46,884 nucleotides of DNA from an uncultured Christensenella sp. Lineage in GTDB: Bacteria; Bacillota; Clostridia; Christensenellales; UBA3700. Position numbers and translations under genes: made by a program. This document shows, piece by piece, positions 23,565 through 30,699 of the stretch. Within the stretch, counting starts at the first letter, position 1. The number at the start of each line of letters is the position of its first letter. The DNA lies in NCBI GenBank assembly GCA_910578245.1, contig CAJTPC010000008.1:1-46884 (forward strand). The letters run 5' to 3'. Under the pieces are notes generated by a model. It had not been told where the DNA came from and did no database searches. It saw only the letters and a list, made by a program, of their open reading frames with translations.

Positions 23565-23729
23565 TCAATCCTCGAACTTTAAACCATTCTTAATACAAAA
23601 GTCACGAATTGCTTTCTTTGCTTTCATATTCGGCTCGCTCTTTCCGGTTTCCCATCGACAAACCGTAATAGCATTTACTCCAAGTTCAACGGCCATTTCG
23701 TCCTGTGTCAACAGCAATTTCTCTCGCAT
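23565..23729 (-). CDS. Small XRE-type controller protein
   Basis: A 54-residue helix-turn-helix protein: KLLLTQDEMAVELGV then AITVCRWETGKSEP, a complete HTH_3 pair. Small XRE proteins like this commonly time restriction-modification expression (C proteins). The ATG at 23729 follows AAAAGG. A second ATG at 23750 in another frame reads MTYSEKVKN, the usual family N-terminus, so a one-base shift in an A5 run may have shortened the gene. It is the first gene of the leftward operon and faces the recombinase genes. Confidence 0.7.
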   Translation of the reverse strand: MREKLLLTQDEMAVELGVNAITVCRWETGKSEPNMKAKKAIRDFCIKNGLKFED

Positions 23730-24096
23730 TTTTAACCTTTTCGGAATAGGTCATTTCATTCAACTCCAACTTACATTCGATTATCAATATTTTAGCATTT
23801 TCTTAGCATAAAGTCAACGGTATCATTGAACCGAAAATTATAAACATATTGGCTATCGCTTATTTTTTACAAGCAGGATAAGAAAATTCCCAAAATCGTA
23901 GATTTGGGCATTTTGATCGCGCTGGGAGCGTGCAGCAATTAGGAAACCTAATTCTGTTTTGATGTTGTAAGGATTCGTCCACAGCGCATAAGATTGTACA
24001 TTATAAGGAGGTGAGAATTATTTGTAAATAGGTCTTGACAGAATCAAGATTATATACTATCGTATCAATACGAGACCATTTATAAGAGGTGGAATA
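23730..24096. promoter_or_regulatory. Divergent control region of the element
   Basis: 367 bases between the leftward and rightward genes. Contents: inverted repeat CCCAAA/TTTGGG (23889-23908); a long stem GCGCTGGGA (23919-23927) with TCCACAGCGC (23978-23987, one bulge) enclosing the perfect hairpin AATTAGG-AAA-CCTAATT (23937-23953); an orphan AAGGAGGTGAG at about 24004-24014; TTGACA (24035-24040) with TATCGT (24058-24063); and the palindrome TCGTAT-CA-ATACGA (24060-24073) over that -10 box. The palindrome is a fair operator candidate; the long stem may be an RNA. Confidence 0.5.
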
Positions 24097-24312
24097 ATGG
24101 AAAGAAAAGAAAGCACGCCCATAAGGGAGAATCGTAGGAGATACGAAGAAAACCATAAAGAAGAGCGCAAGGCAAAATGCAAAGTATGGGGAACGAGTAT
24201 AGACCGCAATTTAGCGGACGAGATTGAAGAGTTCTTAGCAAGGCATAAGCTTACAAAAGTAGCAATAATAGCGGCAGGCTTTGAAGCATTGAAGAAACAG
24301 TATGAGCCGTAA
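24097..24312 (+). CDS. Small element protein, possible DNA binder
   Basis: A 71-residue, highly charged protein. Residues 1-30 are basic and Arg/Glu rich. The remainder (VWGTSIDRNLADEIEEFLAR to AAGFEALKKQ) looks like a strand followed by two helices, as in ribbon-helix-helix proteins. Start follows AGAGGTGG. It is the first rightward gene, behind the TTGACA promoter and its palindrome, upstream of the recombinase, so it may regulate the element. Unrecognised otherwise. Confidence 0.5.
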   Translation: MERKESTPIRENRRRYEENHKEERKAKCKVWGTSIDRNLADEIEEFLARHKLTKVAIIAAGFEALKKQYEP

Positions 24313-24389
24313 AGTGAATTGAGTTCATCATATTGTTTACACGGAAACTTAATAAATATTAGATTGATTAGGGTAGCGGGAACAAATAC

Positions 24390-24617
24390 ATGAAGGCGCC
24401 TGACCTTCACAAACGAGGCAACAAAATAGGAGCAATAATAGGGGAGCAAAAGAAGCAAAGAGAATTTAGATACAATACAGCAATTGGATGCACGGAGTAC
24501 ACCGTACTAATCCGAGAAGAAGAGACGGCAATCAATACTTTCTTGGAAAAATTGAAGAAGTTAATACTTAGAGACTCGCTTGAAGGTTGTTATTCCAAAG
24601 GAGAAGAAGCAATATGA
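24390..24617 (+). CDS. Small element protein upstream of recombinase
   Basis: A 75-residue protein with no family recognised. The first half is basic; TAIGCTEYTVLIREEETAIN suggests a strand and a helix. It has no clear ribosome site. Its TGA overlaps the recombinase ATG (ATGA), so the two are translationally coupled. It may act as recombination directionality or regulatory factor; that is a guess from position. Confidence 0.45.
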   Translation: MKAPDLHKRGNKIGAIIGEQKKQREFRYNTAIGCTEYTVLIREEETAINTFLEKLKKLILRDSLEGCYSKGEEAI

Positions 24618-26296
24618 TGGAACAACTGAACGAGCAAAGAATAAGAAACAAATATGGAACAAAAGGAGGTGAAAAGATAACAGCGTTATACTGTCGCTTA
24701 TCAAGAGATGACGAACTCGAAGGAGACAGCAACAGCATTAAGAATCAGAAGGCAATATTGAGCAAGTATGCGGGCGAACACGGATTTACTAATATTTGTT
24801 TCTACGTGGACGACGGATATAGCGGAACTAATTTCAATAGACCTGATTTTCAAAGACTTATTTCAGATGTAAACGACGGTAAAGTAGGAACGATAATCGT
24901 CAAGGATATGTCCCGTTTAGGTAGAGATTATCTGAAAGTAGGAATGTATACCGAGATAACATTTCCCGAAGCGAACGTTAGGTTTATAGCAATCAACGAC
25001 GGGGTAGACAGCGAAAGCAGTGTAGACAATGACTTTACACCTTTCAGGAATATCATTAACGAATGGTATGCAAAAGACACGAGCAAGAAGATACGAGCTG
25101 TGTTTAGAACAAAAGGGATGTCTGGAAAACCGTTAAGCGCAAAACCGCCGTATGGATACAGAAAAGACCCGTTGGATAAAGACCATTGGATAGTTGATGA
25201 TGAAGCAGCAGAGGTAGTGCGTCTTATATACAGACTGTGTATGCAAGGGTATGGACCTATGAAAATCGCAAATATACTGACGGAGCGAGGAATAGAAACG
25301 CCATATTTATACTGTCATCGTAAAGATTTGCCTGTAACGTCTAAGGAAGTTGAGTATCCCGAAATATGGTATAACCAAACTGTCGTAAAGATTCTTGAGA
25401 ACCAAAACTATATAGGGAATACTGTGAACTTCAAAACGTGTCGCAAATCGTATAAGCAAAAGAAAATGGTGCGAAATCCGCGGGAAAGTTGGGTAGTGTT
25501 TGAAAATACGCACGAGGCAATTATAGACCGAGATACATTTGATACAGTGCAAAGAATTAGAGCAGGTAAACAACGTAGAGAGAAGAGAACAGGTGAGGTA
25601 AACAAATATGCAGGATTATTATTCTGTGCAGACTGTGGTGCAAAATTGTTTATTATCCGCCGAGATCCTGCGAAAAGAGGGAATGCGTTCAACTGTTCTA
25701 CTTATCGTAAAAAGAAGAAAGGCTTATGTACTTCGCATAGCATAGAAGAGAGTGTATTAGACAAGATAGTGCTTGCGGATATGCAGAGAGTATTTTCAAT
25801 GGTAAAGGATTATGAACAAGAGTTTTTGTCTTTGATTGAATGTAAGGCAGATAAAGAATCTAAAAAGAGAATAGCACAATGTAAGCAAGAACTCGAAGAA
25901 GCAGATAAGCGTATAACACAACTCGATAAAACAATCCAAAGACTTTACGATGACCGAGTAAACGGAATGATAACGGATGAAAGATTTGCAACTCTATACA
26001 AGAATTATGAAACGGAACAAACTGCGTTGAAAGAAGGTTTAGATAAGTTAAGGGCAGAATTGCAAAGAGCAAATAAGCAAACGGCGAATGTGTCCAGCTT
26101 TATGAAGATAATCCGTAAGTACACTGAGATAACCGCGCTTACACCTGAAATCTTACACGAGTTTATATCAAAGATAGTGGTACATCAAGCGGAAGTGGTG
26201 AATGGACATAAGAAGCAAACGATAGAGATAATCTACAACTGCGTGGGAGTAATTCCCACGCAGGATGAGCAACCAGAAGTAGCAATAGTGGCATAA
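24614..26296 (+). CDS. Large serine recombinase (TnpX-like)
   Basis: A 560-residue site-specific recombinase that would excise and insert the element. The resolvase domain (about 22-165) starts ALYCRLSRDD with the catalytic S30, followed by DDGYSGTNFNRPDFQ and VKDMSRLGRDY. The recombinase domain (about 185-290) follows. A zinc ribbon has CADCG and FNCSTYRKKKKGLC (about 345-385). A coiled coil (about 410-485) precedes a C-terminal segment. An upstream TTG at 24587 is in frame, but AAAGGAGAAG before ATG 24614 is a clear ribosome site. It is complete, with no frameshift, and ends 36 bases from the right end of the element. Confidence 0.93.
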   Translation: MMEQLNEQRIRNKYGTKGGEKITALYCRLSRDDELEGDSNSIKNQKAILSKYAGEHGFTNICFYVDDGYSGTNFNRPDFQRLISDVNDGKVGTIIVKDMSRLGRDYLKVGMYTEITFPEANVRFIAINDGVDSESSVDNDFTPFRNIINEWYAKDTSKKIRAVFRTKGMSGKPLSAKPPYGYRKDPLDKDHWIVDDEAAEVVRLIYRLCMQGYGPMKIANILTERGIETPYLYCHRKDLPVTSKEVEYPEIWYNQTVVKILENQNYIGNTVNFKTCRKSYKQKKMVRNPRESWVVFENTHEAIIDRDTFDTVQRIRAGKQRREKRTGEVNKYAGLLFCADCGAKLFIIRRDPAKRGNAFNCSTYRKKKKGLCTSHSIEESVLDKIVLADMQRVFSMVKDYEQEFLSLIECKADKESKKRIAQCKQELEEADKRITQLDKTIQRLYDDRVNGMITDERFATLYKNYETEQTALKEGLDKLRAELQRANKQTANVSSFMKIIRKYTEITALTPEILHEFISKIVVHQAEVVNGHKKQTIEIIYNCVGVIPTQDEQPEVAIVA

Positions 26297-26332
26297 AATC
26301 CCTATCGCTACACACCATTTGCGTTGCTTTTT
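26294..26332 (-). repeat. Right inverted repeat of the element
   Basis: Read on the minus strand from 26332: AAAAAGCAACGCAAATGGTG and on to 26294. It matches the left end at 31 of 39 positions and overlaps the recombinase stop codon at its inner edge. Confidence 0.8.
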
Positions 26333-26372
26333 TTAATTCGATTATTATCAATTGGTTTACTTATATGATATA

Positions 26373-27404
26373 TTAAAGCGTTATCGTAACTTTATTTAGA
26401 TTCCTCGGCGTGTCAACGTTCAGACCTTTGGCAAGTCCTATGTTGAGAGCCAAAAGGCTTACGGCAGTACCGTAGAGTACGGGAGCTTCGAATATGTCTG
26501 CTTCCGGCATGACGATAGCGTTGCTTGCGCAAGCAAGTACTTCCGGAATATTGCTAAACGCGGTGAGGTTGGCGCCAAGACCTTTTATTCTTTGAGCCAT
26601 TGCCGTAAATTCGCCGTCAAAGTTGCCTTTGGGCGCAAGCATAATTACGTTGGCGTTCTCATCGAGAAGCGAGAGCGGACCGTGCATAAAATTGGCGGAA
26701 GAATATGATCGGTTGAAGAGGTAGCAACACTCAGTCAACTTCAAGGCGCATTCATCGCCTGTTCCCAACATTGTTCCGCGGGAGAGTACTATAAAGTTAT
26801 TAAGCGTATGTAAATTCTTAGCCGCGCACTCGATTGTAGGATTGAGATTGAGTATTTCTTGGATTCTGTCGGCTAAGCCGTTGTAGTCCGCATCGAAATC
26901 ACCCTTAAGCGCGCTTGTAAGCATATATAGCGCAAAGAGTTCGCCTATATAAGTCTTGGTTGCAGCTACGCTCTTTTCCTCTTCTACGTCCATAAAGAGG
27001 TGGAAGTCGCACATATTTGCAATCGGACTATCTTGGTTGTTGGTTACGGCAATTGTCATAGCGCCGTTTTTGATAGCTTTTTCAGTTACGGCTACTGTGT
27101 CTTTAGACATACCGCTTTGAGATATAACTACCATGCACGTATTCTTCATATTGACGTCGCTGTCATAGACGGTCGTCAAAGACGGATGATATTTTCCAAC
27201 GCTTATACCCGTGATAAGGGGGCATACAAAGGAAAATACCGTAGCGGCATTGTCGGAAGTACCTCTTGCCATTGTCACGATATTGGTAATACCTTTGTCT
27301 TTGAACGTCTTGTATATTTGAGGCAAGACGGGCTTGCATGCCGTTATCGTGCGCTTCATCATAGAAGGCTCGCTGAAAATCTCTTGTTGCATTAACGTGG
27401 TCAT
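26373..27404 (-). CDS. SIS-domain sugar-phosphate isomerase/deaminase
   Basis: A 343-residue protein with two SIS domains (about 30-165 and 195-330), like the isomerase half of GlmS but without the glutaminase. The first domain has MARGTSDNAA and VVISQSGMSKDT for sugar-phosphate binding. EEEKSVAATKTYIGE near 143-157 is the catalytic signature shared with GlmS and the NagB-II deaminase. It probably converts glucosamine-6-phosphate to fructose-6-phosphate, or acts on a related aminosugar phosphate. AGAGGTGA precedes the ATG. It lies right after the mobile element, pointing towards it. No sugar transporter is adjacent. Confidence 0.82.
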   Translation of the reverse strand: MTTLMQQEIFSEPSMMKRTITACKPVLPQIYKTFKDKGITNIVTMARGTSDNAATVFSFVCPLITGISVGKYHPSLTTVYDSDVNMKNTCMVVISQSGMSKDTVAVTEKAIKNGAMTIAVTNNQDSPIANMCDFHLFMDVEEEKSVAATKTYIGELFALYMLTSALKGDFDADYNGLADRIQEILNLNPTIECAAKNLHTLNNFIVLSRGTMLGTGDECALKLTECCYLFNRSYSSANFMHGPLSLLDENANVIMLAPKGNFDGEFTAMAQRIKGLGANLTAFSNIPEVLACASNAIVMPEADIFEAPVLYGTAVSLLALNIGLAKGLNVDTPRNLNKVTITL

Positions 27405-27521
27405 TATTCACCTCTCAACTGTTTTGTATTTAATTGATATTATATATATTCTATCATATATCGCTGACATAATCAATATATACTTTTTATTATACGTATA
27501 TAAAATCAAAATGTTGCCTGC

Positions 27522-28763
27522 TCAGTGCAACAAAGAATATATAAATTGTTCCGCCATACGTCCCGATTTGCTTCCGTTGCGAATTGCCCAAGTAAGAGCT
27601 TTTTTATCAAGTTGGGTTTCGTCCAAGTCAATATTGTATCTTTTGGCAAGTTGGCGGACAATATTGAGAAATTCCTGTTGGTCGGGCGAAGGGTAGTATA
27701 TCGACAAGCCGAAGCGAGCTACTAAGGATAGTTTCTCGTTTTTGGTATCCGACTTATGAAGTTCGTCCATAGGGTCAATATCGCTGTTGTCGCTATAATG
27801 TTCTTTAATGAGATGTCTGCGGTTGGACGTAGCATAGATAAGCACGTTGTCGGGTTTGACCTCAAGACCGCCGTCAATTATTGCCTTGAAATACTTATAT
27901 TCTACTTCAAAGTCATCGAAAGACAAATCGTCGAGATACAGTATATACTTATAGTTGCGACCGGCAAGTTTGCTTATGAGGTCGCTAATATGCATAAATT
28001 GATGCTTATACAGTTCTATTACTCTCAAGCCTTGTTCGTAAAACTCATTGATAAGGGCTTTTATCGTAGAAGATTTGCCCGTGCCCATATCCCCGTAGAG
28101 TAGGACGTTGTTGGCTTTCTTGCCGTCAAGGAAAGCCTGTGTATTTTGTAATACGCGTTGTTTTTGCAAGTCGTATCCCACAAGATCGTTAAGACGCTTT
28201 CCGTCCATGCATGTGATAGGCAATAGCTTGGCGCGATTATTCTCATCAACTACTCTGAAGGCCTTGTTAAGTCCCAATTCTCCCACGCCGTAAACACGGT
28301 AAAATTCTATTACGGTATTCAAAAAGGCTTGAGTAGTTTTGCACTTTGACAAATCAAGCGAAAACTTTTGTATTTGATCGGCGTACGGAAAAGTTGATTT
28401 TGAAAGCGTACTTTTGAAGTTTTTTATAAGATTAGCGTCGTTTTCCACCGTGGGCAAAGCAGATGGAGATAGATTAAAAATCTCCATTAGATTGCGACAG
28501 TCTTCATAGGCAAAGTCAAGCATAGTTCCGCTGACGCCGTCTTTGCGTTCGCACGCTAAAGAAAACGCATTCTCGTTGTCGGCGATAAAGTAAGCGATAT
28601 AGTATTGCCAACAGTTGCCATTCACGGCATGTTTGTCGGCAAAAGAAATAAGTTTGCCTATTAAGTCAAAGTCGTTAAGATTGTTGCGCGGATATTGCAA
28701 GAAGTCCTCTAAAAGAGAGTCTTTTATGTCGAATAGTCTTAAGTGTTTTGCTAATCTTTCCAT
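27522..28763 (-). CDS. DUF815 family ATP-binding protein
   Basis: A 413-residue protein. The C-terminal two thirds form a P-loop domain of the DUF815 family: YGDMGTGKSS (Walker A) and YILYLDDLSFDDFE (Walker B), then SNRRHLIKEH, the AAA+ sensor region. The N-terminal part (about 1-150) is helical and variable in this family. Function is unknown; it is common in Firmicutes. A poor ribosome site precedes the ATG. Its stop lies 117 bases upstream of the SIS gene start, in the same direction, but that gap has its own AT-rich promoter-like region. Confidence 0.85.
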   Translation of the reverse strand: MERLAKHLRLFDIKDSLLEDFLQYPRNNLNDFDLIGKLISFADKHAVNGNCWQYYIAYFIADNENAFSLACERKDGVSGTMLDFAYEDCRNLMEIFNLSPSALPTVENDANLIKNFKSTLSKSTFPYADQIQKFSLDLSKCKTTQAFLNTVIEFYRVYGVGELGLNKAFRVVDENNRAKLLPITCMDGKRLNDLVGYDLQKQRVLQNTQAFLDGKKANNVLLYGDMGTGKSSTIKALINEFYEQGLRVIELYKHQFMHISDLISKLAGRNYKYILYLDDLSFDDFEVEYKYFKAIIDGGLEVKPDNVLIYATSNRRHLIKEHYSDNSDIDPMDELHKSDTKNEKLSLVARFGLSIYYPSPDQQEFLNIVRQLAKRYNIDLDETQLDKKALTWAIRNGSKSGRMAEQFIYSLLH

Positions 28764-28872
28764 AGTAACTAAGATTATATACCTAAAGCGCGTCTATATG
28801 CAAGAAATTTGCCAAATTTTGTGTATTGTTTAATGAAAAATATAATGATAAAATGAAGGTACAGTAAGAGTT

Positions 28873-28902
28873 TGCCTGACACGATTTTGTCTGGCAGGAG
28901 GA
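28873..28902 (+). promoter_or_regulatory. Hairpin touching the ribosome site of the NlpC/P60 gene
   Basis: TGCC-T-GACA (28873-28881) pairs with TGTC-T-GGCA (28888-28896) around CGATTT. The AGGAGGAG site starts on its last base. It may control translation or protect the mRNA end. Confidence 0.35.
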
Positions 28903-28906
28903 GTTT

Positions 28907-29764
28907 ATGATAAAGAGAATAACTAAATTGACAATGGTAATGCTCCTGATTGGAACGGTATTGGCTTTTAGCGTAATGGCTTGTCAAAGTCCGTCTGCGG
29001 ATACTAATAATACGTACGGTAATTGGGAGGTCGATTGGAACGGCTATAATCCCGGACCGTCTGTGAGCGATACTCCAAACAACGGCGGAGGAGATACGGA
29101 AGAAGAACCTCCGACAGTCGTTAATCCTGTGACCTATACGGCTATGATAAAGAGCAATACCAACGCTCTCAACGTGCGTTCTACACCGTCTACGGGCGGA
29201 CAAGTTCTCGGCACCTTGGATAAGGGCGATATGGTGAGATACGAAGACTTGCAAAACGGCTGGTATAAGACGGTATACAAAGAGAGAATAGCGTACGTAT
29301 CTGCGAGTCACGCAAGCGTAACGTATATGCAACAGGCGTCGGATAAGGTGGAAAGCGTCGTTTCCGTCGGCGAAGAACTTTTGGGTTATCCCTACGTGTG
29401 GGGAAGTCAACGCTATCACTGGGGCAACGGCGTTATCAATTCAGCCTTTATCCCCGGACAGTTTGATTGCTCGGCGCTAATGCAGTACATATTCTTCAAA
29501 GGCGCAGGAGTGGTAATGGATCTGAATACCCGTACGCAAGTTTTGCAAGGCGTTAAAGTCGACCCTTCCGACTTGCAAAGGGGCGACGTAATGTTCTTTA
29601 CCAACGACAGCAGAGTAAATAACACAGGTGTGGAAAGAGTGGGACACGTGGCATTGTACTTGGGAAACAATTACATACTTCACACGGCGTCCGACCACGC
29701 CGTAATCGAAGAGATTAGCGCGAAGAGATGGAGCTATTTTATAGTAGCCAAGCGCTTCGTGTAG
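28907..29764 (+). CDS. Secreted NlpC/P60 lipoprotein with SH3 domain
   Basis: A 285-residue cell-wall hydrolase. The signal ends in SVMAC, giving a lipidated Cys at residue 26. A Gly/Pro/Asp-rich linker (about 30-75) spans the wall. The bacterial SH3 domain (about 80-140) has ALNVRSTPSTGGQVLGTLDK and WYKTVYKERIAYV. The NlpC/P60 domain (about 150-285) contains the catalytic C188 in FDCSALMQY, H247 in RVGHVALYLG and a third polar residue near HTASDH. It would cut peptide stems of peptidoglycan. GGAGGAGTTT is a strong ribosome site. Single gene. Confidence 0.9.
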   Translation: MIKRITKLTMVMLLIGTVLAFSVMACQSPSADTNNTYGNWEVDWNGYNPGPSVSDTPNNGGGDTEEEPPTVVNPVTYTAMIKSNTNALNVRSTPSTGGQVLGTLDKGDMVRYEDLQNGWYKTVYKERIAYVSASHASVTYMQQASDKVESVVSVGEELLGYPYVWGSQRYHWGNGVINSAFIPGQFDCSALMQYIFFKGAGVVMDLNTRTQVLQGVKVDPSDLQRGDVMFFTNDSRVNNTGVERVGHVALYLGNNYILHTASDHAVIEEISAKRWSYFIVAKRFV

Positions 29765-29790
29765 TATCAACAAGTCAGTATTACATTTTT

Positions 29791-29922
29791 CTCTCGGTAA
29801 TATTAAATTGCCATAATAAGTCGGCGTAGCTACCTCCAAATATTTGCTAACGCTACCGAGAGTTATCCTCCTTGTATAAGCTATCTACTTATGGGTAGGC
29901 TTAATACGGGGAGGATTTTTTC
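29791..29922 (+). ncRNA. Possible structured RNA ending in a terminator
   Basis: Two nested structures. CTCTCGGTA (29791-29799) pairs exactly with TACCGAGAG (29854-29862) across a 54-base interior. ATCCTCC (29865-29871) then pairs with GGAGGAT (29910-29916), with a small inner hairpin, followed by TTTTTTCT. The second unit is a terminator of the NlpC/P60 or RNA transcript. The first stem is far from both genes. It matches no riboswitch I can name. Confidence 0.35.
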
Positions 29923-29970
29923 TAAGTTCGCCGATAAAATTCTATTTGATTGGGCTTATAAAAATAGTTA

Positions 29971-29999
29971 TTGCGTATTGCAAATAGTCGTGGTATAAT
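29971..29999 (+). promoter_or_regulatory. Promoter at leaderless spacing before the response regulator
   Basis: TTGCGT (29971-29976), 17-base spacer, TG at 29991-29992, TATAAT (29994-29999). The ATG at 30007 lies eight bases on, at the expected transcript start. Confidence 0.6.
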
Positions 30000-30006
30000 A
30001 TGTATT

Positions 30007-30684
30007 ATGAAGTTCCTAATTATTGACGATAACAATAGAACAAACCAAAGTCTTGTCGATTTGCTTGGAGCATTGGGAAGTTGCGACAGCGCGTACGATG
30101 GCATTAAAGGCCTCTATATGGCGGAAGCTAAGGCGTACGACCTTGTCGTATTGGAATTGATATTGCCAAAAATGAGCGGATTGGAAGTACTCAAAGAATT
30201 GAGAATGAGGAGCAACTGTCCTATTTTGATAGTTTCGGCGTTGGATTCTGTAGAAAAAAAGGTCGAGGCGTTGAAGTCGGGCGCAGACGATTATATCTGC
30301 AAGCCATTCAATAATGAAGAATTGTTGGCAAGGGCAGAAGCATTGCTCCGTCGTTACAACAACAACTTCTACAGCAAATACGTCAACAACGATATAGAAC
30401 TTGATTACAAAAGCAAAATGCTCAAAATAAAAGGACAATACGTCAAACTTCCCGGTAAGACTTACGACGTTTTGGAATGTCTTATACGCAGTCGCAATAC
30501 TATCGTGTCTAAGGACCAAATTTACTTCAAAATCTGGGGACTTGACAGCGAAACGGTAATTACTGTCGTAGAAGTCTACATGTCTAAGTTGAGAAAATTG
30601 CTTGCGCGTTACGACTGCGACAGATATCTTCAGACGATAAAGAACTTCGGATATATGTGGTCGGATACTGCCACTAACCAATAA
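30007..30684 (+). CDS. OmpR-type response regulator with Glu at the phosphorylation site
   Basis: A 225-residue regulator with a receiver domain (1-117) and a winged helix (about 128-222). The acidic pocket D7-D8 and the K of ICKPF are present. The residue normally phosphorylated is E50, in VVLELILPKMSG, where the family has Asp. A Glu there often mimics the phosphorylated state, so it may be constitutively active or regulated otherwise. There is no histidine kinase beside it. An alternative start at 29971 (TTG) would be 36 bases longer, but it overlaps the promoter. The C-terminal GYMWSD departs from the usual GYGY-R ending. Confidence 0.85.
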   Translation: MKFLIIDDNNRTNQSLVDLLGALGSCDSAYDGIKGLYMAEAKAYDLVVLELILPKMSGLEVLKELRMRSNCPILIVSALDSVEKKVEALKSGADDYICKPFNNEELLARAEALLRRYNNNFYSKYVNNDIELDYKSKMLKIKGQYVKLPGKTYDVLECLIRSRNTIVSKDQIYFKIWGLDSETVITVVEVYMSKLRKLLARYDCDRYLQTIKNFGYMWSDTATNQ

Positions 30685-30699
30685 ATATAGGAGGGCGGT

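Larger units (their letters stand above)
17330..26332. mobile_element. Serine-recombinase element carrying a defence island
   Basis: A 9.0-kb element. Its ends are imperfect inverted repeats of 39 bp: AAAAAGCAACGC at 17330-17341 and, on the other strand, at 26321-26332, followed inward in both by GGTG, GTAG and ATAGGGA at identical spacing. In total 31 of 39 positions match. The right end lies 36 bases past a large serine recombinase gene. TnpX-type recombinases (Tn4451/Tn5397 group) act on such imperfect ends. Cargo runs leftward on the minus strand: HTH controller, Vsr, C5 methylase, HpaII-like nuclease, second C5 methylase, TIR protein, membrane protein, nucleotidyltransferase. No conjugation genes are seen, so it would be mobilised in trans. 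Confidence 0.8.

Noticed and set aside
17330..26332. Element as an integrative conjugative element
   Set aside because: There is no relaxase, type IV secretion gene or tyrosine integrase in the interval.
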